This document shows, one piece after another, positions 12,150-22,589 of a stretch of DNA of 64,000 nt; within the stretch, counting starts at the first letter, position 1; each line of letters begins with the position of its first letter. Position numbers and translations under genes: made by a program. The DNA lies in contig JBANDB010000003.1 in NCBI GenBank assembly GCA_037576215.1, forward strand, positions 62,001 to 126,000. Reading direction: 5' to 3'. Source of the DNA: Armillaria gallica (Eukaryota > Basidiomycota > Agaricomycetes > Agaricales > Physalacriaceae). The notes below the pieces were generated by a model. The model had not been told where the DNA came from, made no database searches, and worked only from the letters and a program-made list of their open reading frames with translations.

Positions 12150-13930
12150 CGTGACCGACTGAGTGTCTCGACCAGGGTGAATAGCGGTCGAAGACATATT
12201 CTTGGAGGACTATCATCACAAGATGACCGAAGTTTGGCGCGCGTGGTATGTCGGCCGACGATTTACACACTGACTCGTCTGATGTGCCCTTCTGCAGTCT
12301 TCAAGGTCGGCTTGGACTCGGCATCTATCGAAACGGCCCCATCAATGACGCGTATCTTGGTCGAGCGAGCAAAGAGGAGAGGTCACGTCGTCCACACGAC
12401 AGTATTGAGAATGAAATATTCGCCGTGATTCAAACTCATGTTTCTCTGCCCATGCGGCTACGGAGCCTTCCATCGACGATGTTTAAGAGCTATACCGGCT
12501 CAGGCGGGCTGGTATGTTTTGTTGAATGCTTCTCTAAACTAGGCAGAGCTGATCTTCGCTGTGCAGGTGGCCCATGAAATGGTCCTCATGCTAGTCTTTA
12601 CCCGCGACAGCTCATTCGATTAGCCGCCCCGTCCGCCGTCAACCCATTTCGAAGTCACGGCTCAAATCGCTTACACAGAACCGCGCACCCTAGTCGTAGA
12701 CTTCAGCTTTAGTCTGTTTTTGCGACTGTCATCGACGTAAGGTACGGGTTTGGTGCTCAGCGTGAACATGGGTTTACTAATTTATTTTTCTCAGATCCGA
12801 GGGATTCGTCAAAGCCCGGCTTCGAGCATGACGTAACTACTACGTTTCGGGATTCCGCACCAAACGGCTTTTGTTTTTGTTTTGGAGTACGTATGAGCGT
12901 GTAGCGAGTCAGAGTGTACGTTTCTCTTGCTCTCCGTTGCGCGATGGCTAACGTCTCTAGTAGGCTACGGACCTTCCCTTGAACGAACGTCCCAGATATG
13001 CCGGTTCTGAGTACATCTCTTCCGTGTGGTCCCACTCGCTGTCCACTCGCTGTAACGATGCACGTTGCAATTTGGACGTGAGGACAGGAACATCGCTTGC
13101 CAGTGGTGGAAAGGATTTGCGTAAATGAACCTGGATTGATGGACAAATGTTCGAGGGTAAATGAGCTGCGCCGAGGTGAGGAGAAACTGCCTAGTAAGTC
13201 GGTCCTCCATTATTATGCGATAAGCTGACTGATTCATACATATTTAGTGCTCATAAATCTCTTCTCAAGCTCCAGTAATGCTTAGATCCTTTGCTGCCTT
13301 TCGTTGACCGAGAATAAATTATTATGATCTTATATTTTCTTGCTTGGCTGAACAAGATGCAGGTTTTGTGGGCAATGGTTCGTCTGAATCCGTCTACTAT
13401 CTATCTCTGACCCCACAAGCTCCATCGACTATCGGTGAATTGGATAGTACAACGTCTCATTCATTAAATGAGCTATGTAATTCATAACTCCCGCATTCTT
13501 CAAAGAAAGGAGACGTACTCGTCGACCACCGCAAACTGACGAGCGTTGACCTTGGACGAACTTACTATGACGTCTCGCCCGAGAGGTCAAGGGAAATGCT
13601 TTGCCGCGTTTCATTCTAGCCTCTTGACCAATATTCGATAGCGAGGGATGGGCACAGTATTGACGCTTCAGGATTGATTGGTTCGAGGTCGACTTCGAGT
13701 CTAGCCATCCGCCTCCCTATCCTTGGAGAGAGGAGCTCGAACTATGAAGCCCGAGTTGGAATCGACCTCGACCGGCATGATGGTCAAGCGTCCAATATCG
13801 CGTCACCATTCCCGTCTTTCTGTGACTTTGGCACACTAGTACAACATCCACCTCCAACGACCGGGATCGCACCATAATTACATGCAGCGTCTACCAGTTC
13901 TTCCTCAGAGCGCGGAGCATCTCCAGGCCG
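12150..13930 (+). pseudogene. Decayed multi-exon gene of unknown function, copy A
   Basis: This segment occurs again at 17.65-20.0 kb and 22.6-24.35 kb, and in pieces at 48.4-48.75 and 52.07-52.33 kb. Exon-intron borders are recognisable in several copies: an intron of GTATGT to TGCAG form at about 12246-12295, one ending AACTAGGC...TGCAG near 12510-12566, and one at about 12740-12794 ending TTCTCAG. Fragments of the same protein can be read in different copies, for example a VFKxGL block near 12300 and an RALVVDFS block near 12700. No copy is open throughout. I do not recognise the family; hydrophobic stretches such as GLGLMAIEIVYWITHIL in the sister copy near 18150 suggest a membrane protein. 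Confidence 0.55.
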
Positions 13931-14074
13931 AATCTCTTGTTCCCATTGCTCGGCTGTAGCACTGGCACATTCGTGGCAATAAGATGGACTGTGTTAGGTT
14001 ACGTTAGGCGCAAACGCAGAAGGCTTATCGACCGGTTCATTCCTCTTATACGCAGCTCGCAAATGAATACTTTG

Positions 14075-14235
14075 TTGTAGTTCGAGCACAGGAGGGAACG
14101 AAAAGAGCAACTCGTTTAGACCTAGTATGTCGACATGGTGGTAAACGGTAAAGAAAGAAAAGCTACGGGTACAGTAGATAACAGGTTCGGAGCCGGTTGA
14201 TTCCGACGGCTCGTACAGCCACCAGTAACTCCAAT
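14075..14235 (-). mobile_element. 161-bp MITE, copy A
   Basis: The same 161-bp sequence occurs in inverted orientation at 21315-21475 with only a few substitutions. Here it is flanked by the 8-bp direct repeat ATACTTTG (14067-14074 and 14236-14243). The homologous site in unit 3 near 24460 reads GAATACTTTGTTTCGCC with no insert, which is a natural empty site. The ends have short imperfect inverted repeats (TTGTAGTT and TTGGAGTT). It has no coding capacity. The 8-bp duplication fits hAT, though the ends are too weak to be sure. Confidence 0.82.
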
Positions 14236-14265
14236 ATACTTTGTTTGGGGTACTCGATGATCAGT

Positions 14266-14798
14266 TTAATGTTGAATCAAGTACGTGATGAACGGTGTGC
14301 CTCTGTTCTTATCAATATGTTTGATCTCACCGTTTTGGATAGAAGACCAAGTGTTGTTCGATCTTACTGAGTTTCGCATGTCGCACGCTCGAAACTTGGA
14401 CGATGCCGCGTTCATGGACCATGGCCTGTAGGAGAGATGGATATATGCGTCAAAGAATGATGTGATCATCGGATATATGGTGTACCCCATGCTGCGAAAC
14501 TAGTAGAACATGTGAGTTCTCACGGAAATCTGAGTGTCTGTCTCTCATATAAGTTCAATTGAACTATTCCCGATGTATATTGCCGCACTAAATGATAACT
14601 CCAATATTTTTGTACGTGCTCTTCTGAACTGGCGCTCGAAATCTTTGGGCGCCTATCTTTCAACAGCGTGGCTGATGGTTTCACGTTTTGATGGTCAGGG
14701 CGCTCGTCCGCATTGTTTCCTTCTCACCACGACGACTGCACTCCGGAAATCTCTTGGTCCAACGGGCACCCTTGCACTGTATTACATCGACGAGGACG
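14266..14798 (+). promoter_or_regulatory. Conserved upstream block of HET-like copy 2
   Basis: This block aligns with 24490-25024 and 53790-54276, and its last 160 bp with 3200-3370. It precedes the inferred start codon at 14799. Its proximal part contains an open frame (14534-14818) whose translation is similar between copies 2 and 3 but broken in copies 1 and 4. I therefore favour promoter plus 5' leader, possibly with a short upstream frame, over a coding exon: the exon phase only works if translation starts at 14799. A minus-strand frame at 14266-14490 is also partly similar between units and may be the tail of a neighbouring dead gene. Confidence 0.5.
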
Positions 14799-16620
14799 AT
14801 GGAACATGGTACGTGTAATTTTGGCCTTTCCTGCGACGATTTATATATCTATTCTGTGACTAGGAGTAATGTCATCTGAGGCCTGGATACGACGGTGGTG
14901 GGGGAAAATGTCTGGATCCGAATGGTGGGGTCGGCGGAAAAGGTCTATATCCAGATTCTTCAAGCGTTTACAAAGGTAATACTTCTGTCTATGATATCGA
15001 AAAGTAGTTAAATAGAGCAGGAACAAAGAACTTCCCAAGACCACCCTCTCCGCCCTCACTGAGACTGGCAAAGCAGAATCGACCATTCCAGTCGTGAAGC
15101 AACGGATGTACACTGGTCGAAGAGTGATCACGTCTTCTCTGACCAACACCCCCTGTGCTACGCTCGGTGTCGGTGGAGTCTTAGAGAAGCTTAATACCGC
15201 GCTAGGCACATCATACACTTTAGACTCCGTAAACTCGATTCTCGAATCCTATGTTGCACAAAACTATGACTTCGGCACTGTCTACGCTTATTTGCGCCCC
15301 TGTTGGAATGACGATGACGTTGGCACCATTGAACGCAAATTACGCACGCGGGAAGGGAGGGACAGAGAGATGCGGAGGAAGGTGCTCGTCCATGACAGGA
15401 TTACCGTGCGGAATGTGCCACCTCGGCGGGTATGGGATCTGTACGCTAATCGGGTGGTGCCAGACTGGGTTGCGAACGAAATACCATGGGGGATATCACA
15501 TGCGTGGGTCGATGAGAAGGACCGCGTTGATGCGATGACACCCATCAACGGATACGAGTGGCCCGTGCCCATGCCGAAGGACGCCAACCTTGATCTCATC
15601 CGCATCGAGATGTTGAACCTCGGAGCGCAGTACGCATGGCTGGATATTCTGTGTTTGCGGCAGGAGGGTGGGAAGAACGAGCATCTGCGTTTGGAGGAGT
15701 GGAAGCTTGACGTGCCCACCATCGGATGGGTGTACCGTGATATCAATGTGGTGTGCTACTTCAATGGTCTGGGTCGGCCACTGCATTTGACAGCGGGCTA
15801 CTTCTCGAGTGATCGGTGTTGGTTCCGACATGCATGGACGCTACAGGAGATCAGCAATGACGCCATCATTGGTGGGGAGACCGGTGATGATGTCATGGAA
15901 AAAGAGGTTCGGAAGGTGTTTGAAGAACAATTGACACGCTTGCGGGAGATAAGAAAACGGGACTTGGTCACCGAACTCGTGTTAGAGATGCGAAACCGGG
16001 TATCAACGAATCCTTTGGATAACGTCGCAGGCTTAGCATACCTTCTCTACTCAGATTCCATCCCAATATATGATGCGGAGATGTCTGACGAGGATGCATG
16101 GGAAGGTCTCATGGATACTATGCACTCCGGGGGTCGGGCGGACTTGCTCTTCTATTTTCCTGAACCTGGGATGGGAAGGAAATGTTGGCGACCATCATGG
16201 CAACAAGTAATGGTGCTCAAACATTTTGTGCCTTATTCATATCAGTGGCTGGGGGGTGTTCATCGGACAGAGGAGACAGATGAAGACTGGCATGATGGTT
16301 ACTGTATTGATTCAGCAGATGTGTGGGGCTTTGCTGAGGGACTGACAGAAGAGAAGCCTCGTCAGGGAGAGATGGTATTCAAGAATGCTGACGGGTTGCC
16401 TTACACATTGAAAATTGTGGCCGCCCACACATATCCAATACCTGATGGTTCATATGCACTCATAGGCTGCAGCTCCGATCATTCAAGCAATGTCTGGGTC
16501 ATCGGCTGGCGAAGAGAGGATGGGAAGTTTCAGAAATTGTCAGTTTTCCGTAAGGCAGATGATGAACAAGTGATGCTTGGGACTCTCGGACTTGAAAAAG
16601 TTAAAACAATTCTTTGTTGA
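14799..16620 (+). CDS. HET-like (heterokaryon-incompatibility domain) protein, copy 2, intact
   Basis: I infer three exons: 14799-14808 (ATG plus two codons and one base), 14864-14975 and 15021-16620. The introns are 14809-14863 (55 nt) and 14976-15020 (45 nt). Joined, they encode about 573 residues. The same phases recur in copy 3, which is the main evidence for this start. Exon 2 encodes a short tryptophan- and arginine-rich segment (WIRRWWGKMSGSEWWGRRK). Exon 3 holds the HET-like blocks GISHAWV (about residue 199), YAWLDILCLRQEGG (about 245) and RHAWTLQE (about 311), then NPLDNVAGLAYLLYS and RADLLFYFPEPG. HET-domain proteins act in fungal non-self recognition and programmed cell death, usually paired with an antagonistic locus; that role is family knowledge, not shown here. 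I see no signal peptide or NACHT/repeat domain. Confidence 0.88.
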
Positions 16621-16816
16621 AGTACGGAATTGCCTTTACAGCTTGTATATGTTTATGACAGATGAAAGATCGTGTTTATGATCAAGAAGCTTCCAGCTAA
16701 CGAGAAAGGTTTTATTGAGCTTCATTAACCGTACATGTTGGTTGAGACTAGTTGCTGAAATTGTTGGTACTGTTCACGGTTCCATAGGGCCATGCAGTTC
16801 GCCCAACATCGGTCTT
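16621..16816. other. 3' flank of HET copy 2
   Basis: A short spacer between the HET stop codon and the opposite-strand relic. Bases 16621-16650 are nearly the same as those after HET copy 3 (26911-26940), and a stretch around 16730-16790 also matches 27300-27375, partly in inverted orientation. No gene is seen. Confidence 0.5.
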
Positions 16817-17640
16817 GAAGAGCTTGAAAAGCTCTATATGGAACTGAGCCGGTAGGATCACCATCTTGTTAGCCGAGACGACTGGATAATGGAGAATATA
16901 TTACGACTTGGAAGGGTAAACATACTATTATAAGAGAGATCAGGACAACTTGAGCAAGGAAAAAAGCGAAACTCACTTAAATGTCACAGTCGGGTACCGT
17001 AGTAGAATATGAGTTGATCTTGAGCTTGACCGTCCTATGAGCAACACCAAAGGCGGCTCGTTTGGCTGCAATAGTCATGATACGATCGTTGCTACTAAGA
17101 GCTAGGGCAGCTGGAAGGCAGGTCTGACGTACATGGACGCGAGTTGCGGGTCGAGAAGGACGAGTCAGTGCTTGGGTCGTTTGAAGGTATTTGGAATAAG
17201 GGACGGTGATAGTTGAGAGAGCAAAACACGCCAAATAAGGTGGGATAAAATGTGCATTCCTTTGTTCTGGAGTCAGTTCCAATAGTCAGATCTCGAAAAG
17301 GCGCCAGGAGACAGACATTGCTGCGACTTTTCGGAGAGTCTTCATTTCCATCAGGATATTCAGACATGAATGAGGGTAAGAATATAACTTGAAGCCCTAC
17401 CTTTCGTGTGTTCATCACGGACTGGGATACAATGTTGAGGTTTCTACTCGGGGCTGGTGTGGATATGGCATGCGCAGGACAAGCTCGTTTTTAATTGAGT
17501 TCCGAGCAGCTATGATTCAGCCCTCGGTAATTAAAAACAAGAGACGGGTCTTCAGCAACGTCCTCATGGTACAGGTATTCGTCCTGAGCAAAATTGATGG
17601 ATAATACGATGCTATATACATGTCCAGGTATTTTCAAAAC
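16817..17640 (-). pseudogene. Decayed minus-strand gene of unknown function, CpG-rich copy
   Basis: On the minus strand, frames read FAQDEYLYHEDVAEDPSLVF (17.6 kb), then an EQRNAHFIPPYLACF-type stretch, then ALSSNDRIMTIAAKRAAFGV and VKLKINSYSTT near 17.0 kb. A GTGAGT donor just after the last block and the following exon-like frame (KMVILPAQFHIELFKLFKTD) suggest a spliced gene. In this copy the codon before the donor is TAA, where the sister copy at 27.5-28.3 kb has TAT, so this one seems broken. The whole segment is repeated in the same orientation at 27505-28325 with mostly C-to-T and G-to-A differences. I do not recognise the protein. It lies tail-to-tail with the HET gene in both units. 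Confidence 0.5.
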
Positions 17641-17649
17641 ACTCGGGCA

Positions 17650-20010
17650 AGCTCGTACGTTGTGCTGAATATTTATATCGCCCAAGCAGAGCTAATATCG
17701 ACTGCACAGGGAACATTGGCCCCGATAAGACAATTTCCCTAATGCCGGCCTCCATGCGCGCCAACGCAGTCATCGTTTAATGGAAACCCCGGCCCATCTT
17801 CAACACGTTCCAAAGGCAGAGGCAAAATTGCTGGCGTAGAAGGGCACACTTCGACTGTAGACTTCAGCTTCCGCTGTCTTTTTATTGCTACCGTCGAAAT
17901 AAGTTACGTTATTAGTGCTCTTTGACTGTAGGTTAATAATAAATTCTATTTCCCCAGATCACTGATGGGAAACTCGGCTTCGAGCATATCGTAGCTACAG
18001 AATTCTCGCAACCTACTGAGTAGTCTGGTCATCATGGAGAGACATTTTTGGAGGACTATCGTCAGGAGAGGGCCGAATTTGGCGCGTCTGGTGTGCCTAC
18101 TTACCCTCGATGCATGAATTCATCTAACACGACCTTCTGCAGTATTCAAATTCGGCTTGGGCTTGATGGCTATTGAGATAGTCTACTGGATCACGCATAT
18201 CCTATTGGAGGGAACGGCGAGGGACAAGAGAAGCGAAATTATCACGGTGGTGTTCACGCGCCATCTCTGTGAATACTCTGGTCCGTCCTGTAGCGGAGCC
18301 ACAGCCTATGAAAAGTAGTCCCGCGTGTAGATGCTAAAAGAGAACTCGCACACAGTCATGGAGCTAATCATCTTGCGATCCATCCTGGTGCGTCATATTC
18401 TTACATTTCATTACTTCTGGCTTACCTCTGACTTTAGATATCTAGATCATCATTGAAACCCGCGTTACTGGGACTACGCTACTCCGAGATCTGTTGCGCT
18501 GCATAAGTGAGGCCTTCGACACGGAAGGATCGATCCACGGTCAACGAGGCAGATCGTATGTACTACACAGTTTCCTCTTTTATTCAACTCACCAGTTCCC
18601 TCATTAGACTGCCAAATTCCGGTTGTCGATCCTGTCACTGTGGTGACTTCTTCACTTTGCATTGATGGCTAAACGGCTCTGTAAGACATGGAATTGTGGT
18701 TTGTTTATCTGAGGCGAGCTGGTACGTTCTCTGGCACATTTATCCCACCCAGGCAGAGCTAATCTTGGCTGCGCAGGGAATGTTGACCCGCATCGGATAG
18801 CAGTCCTCATGCTGATCTCCACGCGCACCAACACGATTATGGTTTGGTTGGCCGTTCAGCCCGTCTTCAACATTTCGAAATCACGGCCGAATATCGCTCG
18901 TAGAGAATTGCATGCGTTAACTGTATACTTCGGCTTGACCACTAAGACTATCGTCAATATAAGGTACGTGATCAGCGTTCCGTTTGACTGGTTAATCATA
19001 TTCTATTGTTCCCAGATCCAAGGGATTGCTGAGAAAATCGGCTTCGAGAATGACTTAACTAAAGCAATTCGGGATTTAGTACTACTCAAGTTTGGCTTTT
19101 GGTTGGCATTGGAAGGTGAGCGAGAGCCCAAGAAAGGTACAAAGCATATTTTCTCGCTTCTTGTTGCTCAACGACTAACATCTCCTTTAGGTTACTGACC
19201 CTTGATAGACCAATTGCTGCCGATCTACGGGTATTGTCCCCATTTCTTCTCGATTATCATCGCTTGCTGTTGCGATATCAGCCCAATTCACACGTGAGAA
19301 GCGGGATGCTTCTCGCCAATTGTCCGGAAGGGGTCACGGAAACTTGACCAACGGTTGTTCAGTATGAATGAGTGCTGCCGAGTTGAGGAGACGCTCCCTG
19401 GTTAGTCGGCACTCTATTCATGCGTGATATGTTGACTGATTAATTCATATCTAGTGCTCCAAAACGTCTCCTAAACTGCCAGTAATGCTCAGACCCTTGG
19501 CTGTCTTCCCTATAGCGAGAATAATTGATTATAATTGATTATGCTTTCATCGTTTCCTGCGCGACTGAACAACAGGGTGATAATCTGGGTGGTGTTCGTT
19601 GGTAGCTATCCCCCATATATCTCTGACCCTCACAGCTGCATCGACCATCAGTGATTTGGATGGTCATTCTCATCCATCAAATACGCTACGTAGCTTCATA
19701 ATTCCCGCATTAAAAAAGACGGCGCCGCACTCTGACCAGCGTTGATAATTGGATTAGCCAAACATACCTCCTTTCCTGCATGTGAGAGGTAAAGAGAACC
19801 GAGGGACGGCCCCGCCTCAGAACTGATTTACTCGAGGTCAACTTCGAACACACCCATCCGCCGCTTTTGCCTTGGAGAGTGGAAGCCGAACTGTCAAGCT
19901 CGAGATCGAATCGACGTCGACGGGGCGAACGTCGAGCTTCCCATGTCGCCTCGCTATTCCCGTCCTTCTGAGACTTTCGAGCGCTAGTACAGCATCGTTG
20001 CGACGTTCGT
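17650..20010 (+). pseudogene. Decayed multi-exon gene of unknown function, copy B
   Basis: This aligns with 12.15-13.9 kb and 22.6-24.35 kb. It holds the clearest exon-intron pair of the family. The exon ending near 18965 encodes RTNTIMVWLAVQPVFNISKS and ARRELHALTVYF. It is followed by an intron from about 18966 to 19015 (GTACGT to CCCAG), an exon IQGIAEKIGFENDLTKAIRD, and another GTGAGC to TTTAG intron (about 19115-19190). An earlier block near 18145 reads FKFGLGLMAIEIVYWITHIL. The start of this stretch (17650-18000) matches the last part of the same gene, so two partial copies lie head to tail. The hydrophobic blocks suggest a membrane protein; the family is unknown to me. Confidence 0.5.
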
Positions 20011-20039
20011 GAATCAGCACAGCCGAAGACGACTCGGCA

Positions 20040-20960
20040 AAAGATGTTAATCTATCTACACATGGTCCTCGGTCGCATCAACAGGGACGATGAAGGAGAT
20101 GGAGCACCTACATTTGGAGATCAAGCCTCTGGAGGTACGAAAAGAGCTCGAGACGTATGGATGGAAGACAGGGGATCGGGGGACTTTGTACGTTGACCAG
20201 AAGAACTCCACGAACTTACCTAGGTTAATCGTCCTCTTCTACGATTGATCATGTACTAACGGCCTTTCATTAGAAACACGTTTCTAGCAACTCGAACTAA
20301 ATATCAAGCTTGCATTTGAATCCCCTTTGGCCGGTCAACTTCCAATGCCGTGCTGATGCTACCTTCAGCTCCGCGTCTAGGCGCATATAGTCACATTGAG
20401 ATGTGATTCCGTGGCTATTAGGAGCCCCATTGTCGCACACGCTCTAAGTCCTGCTTGGTAAACTGCGAGTCAGAAGGCTATGTCGATACATATTCAGCGC
20501 AGGTAAGCTCTGTTCCCTTTACTACTCCGCAGAGCTGATATTTTGATATCATGCTCGACCCTTGTTGGAGTGTTTACCGGTTACCTCCACACATCATTCA
20601 AAAATGGATGTCTGGACTCTGATTTTACGTCGTTTGGCAGACGTAGACCATGAGATGGTGGCGAACTTTGTGCTCCTATTTTCTACGATTTATGTTTGGT
20701 ACGACTGTATTTTCCAATATACACTATCACTCATCTCTTCGTTGGTTCATTTCGCCAACGGACGAAATAAGAATGATCCTCCGATGTCAAATTGTGCGTA
20801 GGATGTATGTAATCCTGAAAGGAAACCTCCGCAGTACCGTCGTCACAGGATTGAACAAATATACACTAGGTCCGGTCCTTCGTGCCATACTTTATTCTAT
20901 TATTGACAGTTTCCTTTAGCATTCCAAGGGTGCGCGGTGACAAGAATGTATAGACAATAA
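20040..20960 (+). pseudogene. Second decayed gene of the array (unit 3 copy)
   Basis: This stretch recurs at 45.29-45.67 plus 47.49-47.70 kb (interrupted there by a transposon) and at 52.4-53.25 kb. Landmarks are GTGATTCCGTGGCTATTAGGAGCC near 20400, the CAGGTAAGCTCTGTTC donor-like site near 20500, and ATGTAATCCTGAAAGGA near 20808, matched near 53075. One frame near 20085 reads KEMEHLHLEIKPLEVRKELE, which looks like protein but is not open across copies. Product unknown. Confidence 0.45.
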
Positions 20961-21314
20961 TAGCTGTCGGTGAGTAGCCAATGAGCATGGTTTTTACACG
21001 CCGTTTCTTATCAATTTCTTACTAGAATAAAAAACTGACTCGTTAAATCTTTCAGTGTCACATATTCTCTCAGACGGGAGGTGCAGTCTGCTCATCCTCC
21101 ACACGGAGTAATTGATTGTGTGTCCGATAACTGTCCCATTCTCATACATGAGTTCAACCAACACTGGAAGAGATCTAAATTTCGGTTAACGCACTACCAG
21201 TCGCCCATACCAGTCGCCCATACGAGTGCTAACAAGGGTATTACAAGGCGTCTGCGGGGGGCCTTCCGTGAGCTGTATGGACAGCGGAAAATTCAAGGAA
21301 CATACACGTATCTT

Positions 21315-21475
21315 ATTGGAGTTACTGGTGGCTGTACGAGCCGTCAGAATCAACCGGCTCCAAACCCGTTATTTACCGTACCCGTAGCTTTTCTTTCTTT
21401 ACCGTTTACCACCATGTCGACATACTAGGTCTAAACGAGTTGCTCTTTTCGTTCCCTCCCGTGCTCGAACTACAA
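21315..21475 (+). mobile_element. 161-bp MITE, copy B
   Basis: This is the inverted sister of the element at 14075-14235, the same length and with few differences. Its flanks are CGTATCTT(A) on the left and CATATCTC(A) on the right, a direct repeat of about 8-9 bp with two transitions, so the target duplication is older or has decayed. The element lies in unit 3 at a position different from copy A in unit 2, so it was inserted independently and not copied with the unit. Confidence 0.78.
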
Positions 21476-21599
21476 CATATCTCACCACGTCAAGCGTGTC
21501 GGCGAGAAACCTTGTCTAGGCGCTAGACGCTTCTATGTATCTGCATCAATGATTCATGTATGTTCGGTACGGAATAAAGAGTAAAGAAATACCACTTAC

Positions 21600-22589
21600 A
21601 ATATCTGTCGGCAACACCCAAAACCCGGAACCACAGGGACAAGATGGAGCCATGGTCCAAGGAATATTCCTTCTATCAACTTGCTGTCGACGGTGCTGTC
21701 GAGTTGTTGAATATGCTATTTCAGTACTTCAGATGTATGGCTTTTACCACGGAGAGAAAGTACAAAGATGGTCCAGAGTCCCTGGCTATGGTTGAAGCTA
21801 AAAGACATGAGTTTGTTTCTATAAAACGGCGAGATATCAGCAGCCGAGCCTTGGCCAAATCCAAGTCAAGTGCGGTTTGTAGTTATCAAACCCATCATCC
21901 TCTGGATATCCAGATACGGAGGATTGACGAGCCTCTCGTTGTTATTGCTATGGAGTTGTGACACATTCTATGCCGTTCGAGAGACATTTCTATTCTCGTT
22001 GGAGGCTCAAACTTCGAGCAGCATTGCGTGACGAGTGAGAACACTGGAAACATGGGATATACCTTCGTGAGTACCATAGAGGAAATTGATTGCAAGCATA
22101 GTTAACTGGTATCTGATACCTGAAAGTAGAAATACGCTTAGTTGCAGGATTCAATACAACGTGCTGTACGTCTTGTTATCTAGTTGTCATCAAGCTTGCA
22201 TCAGGCTCATAGTTTCGTGAGACTCGAAAGCTTCTATCAGACTTCCACATTATAGAAGCAGTTGAGATGGACAGTTCATCAGCCAGACGGGGCATTAGAG
22301 GACAAAGAATATGAAGGATTTGATGGTGAAGGAGTTGCTCAACGATACCGGCCCTCGGTCCGCCTTCCAATACGGTTGTTGCCATTTGTTGATTTTGGTA
22401 GCTCTCGCCATTTTCATCCCTTTATCCTCATCCACCATCGTCCTCTCGTGTAGTCATCTGTCATGGTAACCGGCCGATGAAGGTGAGCGTTCTTTCTACG
22501 ACTTTCATCCCTCGACTGCTGACAATTTGGTGCGCAGATTCCCTTGCCGTGGTGCGTAGATTGCTTGGCCGGTGACCGGTGACCTCTCG
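21600..22589. repeat. Left part of array unit 3, related to 11.2-12.15 and 47.8-48.4 kb
   Basis: Matches unit 2 across TCTATCAACTTGCTGTCG (21675), the minus-strand block around 21960-22110, and the exon-like end near 22380-22480 followed by GTGAGCG. Small open frames are present on both strands but none is conserved in all three copies. I see only gene relics here. Confidence 0.5.

Noticed and set aside
12177..12577. Overlapping ORFs of 83 and 109 codons as intact genes
   Set aside because: They run through an intron-like interval and are not open in the sister copies; better seen as parts of a decayed spliced gene.
14534..14818. 94-codon ORF upstream of HET copy 2 as the first coding exon
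   Set aside because: Joining it to exon 2 gives a stop; only the frame starting at ATG 14799 has the right phase in copies 2, 3 and 4.
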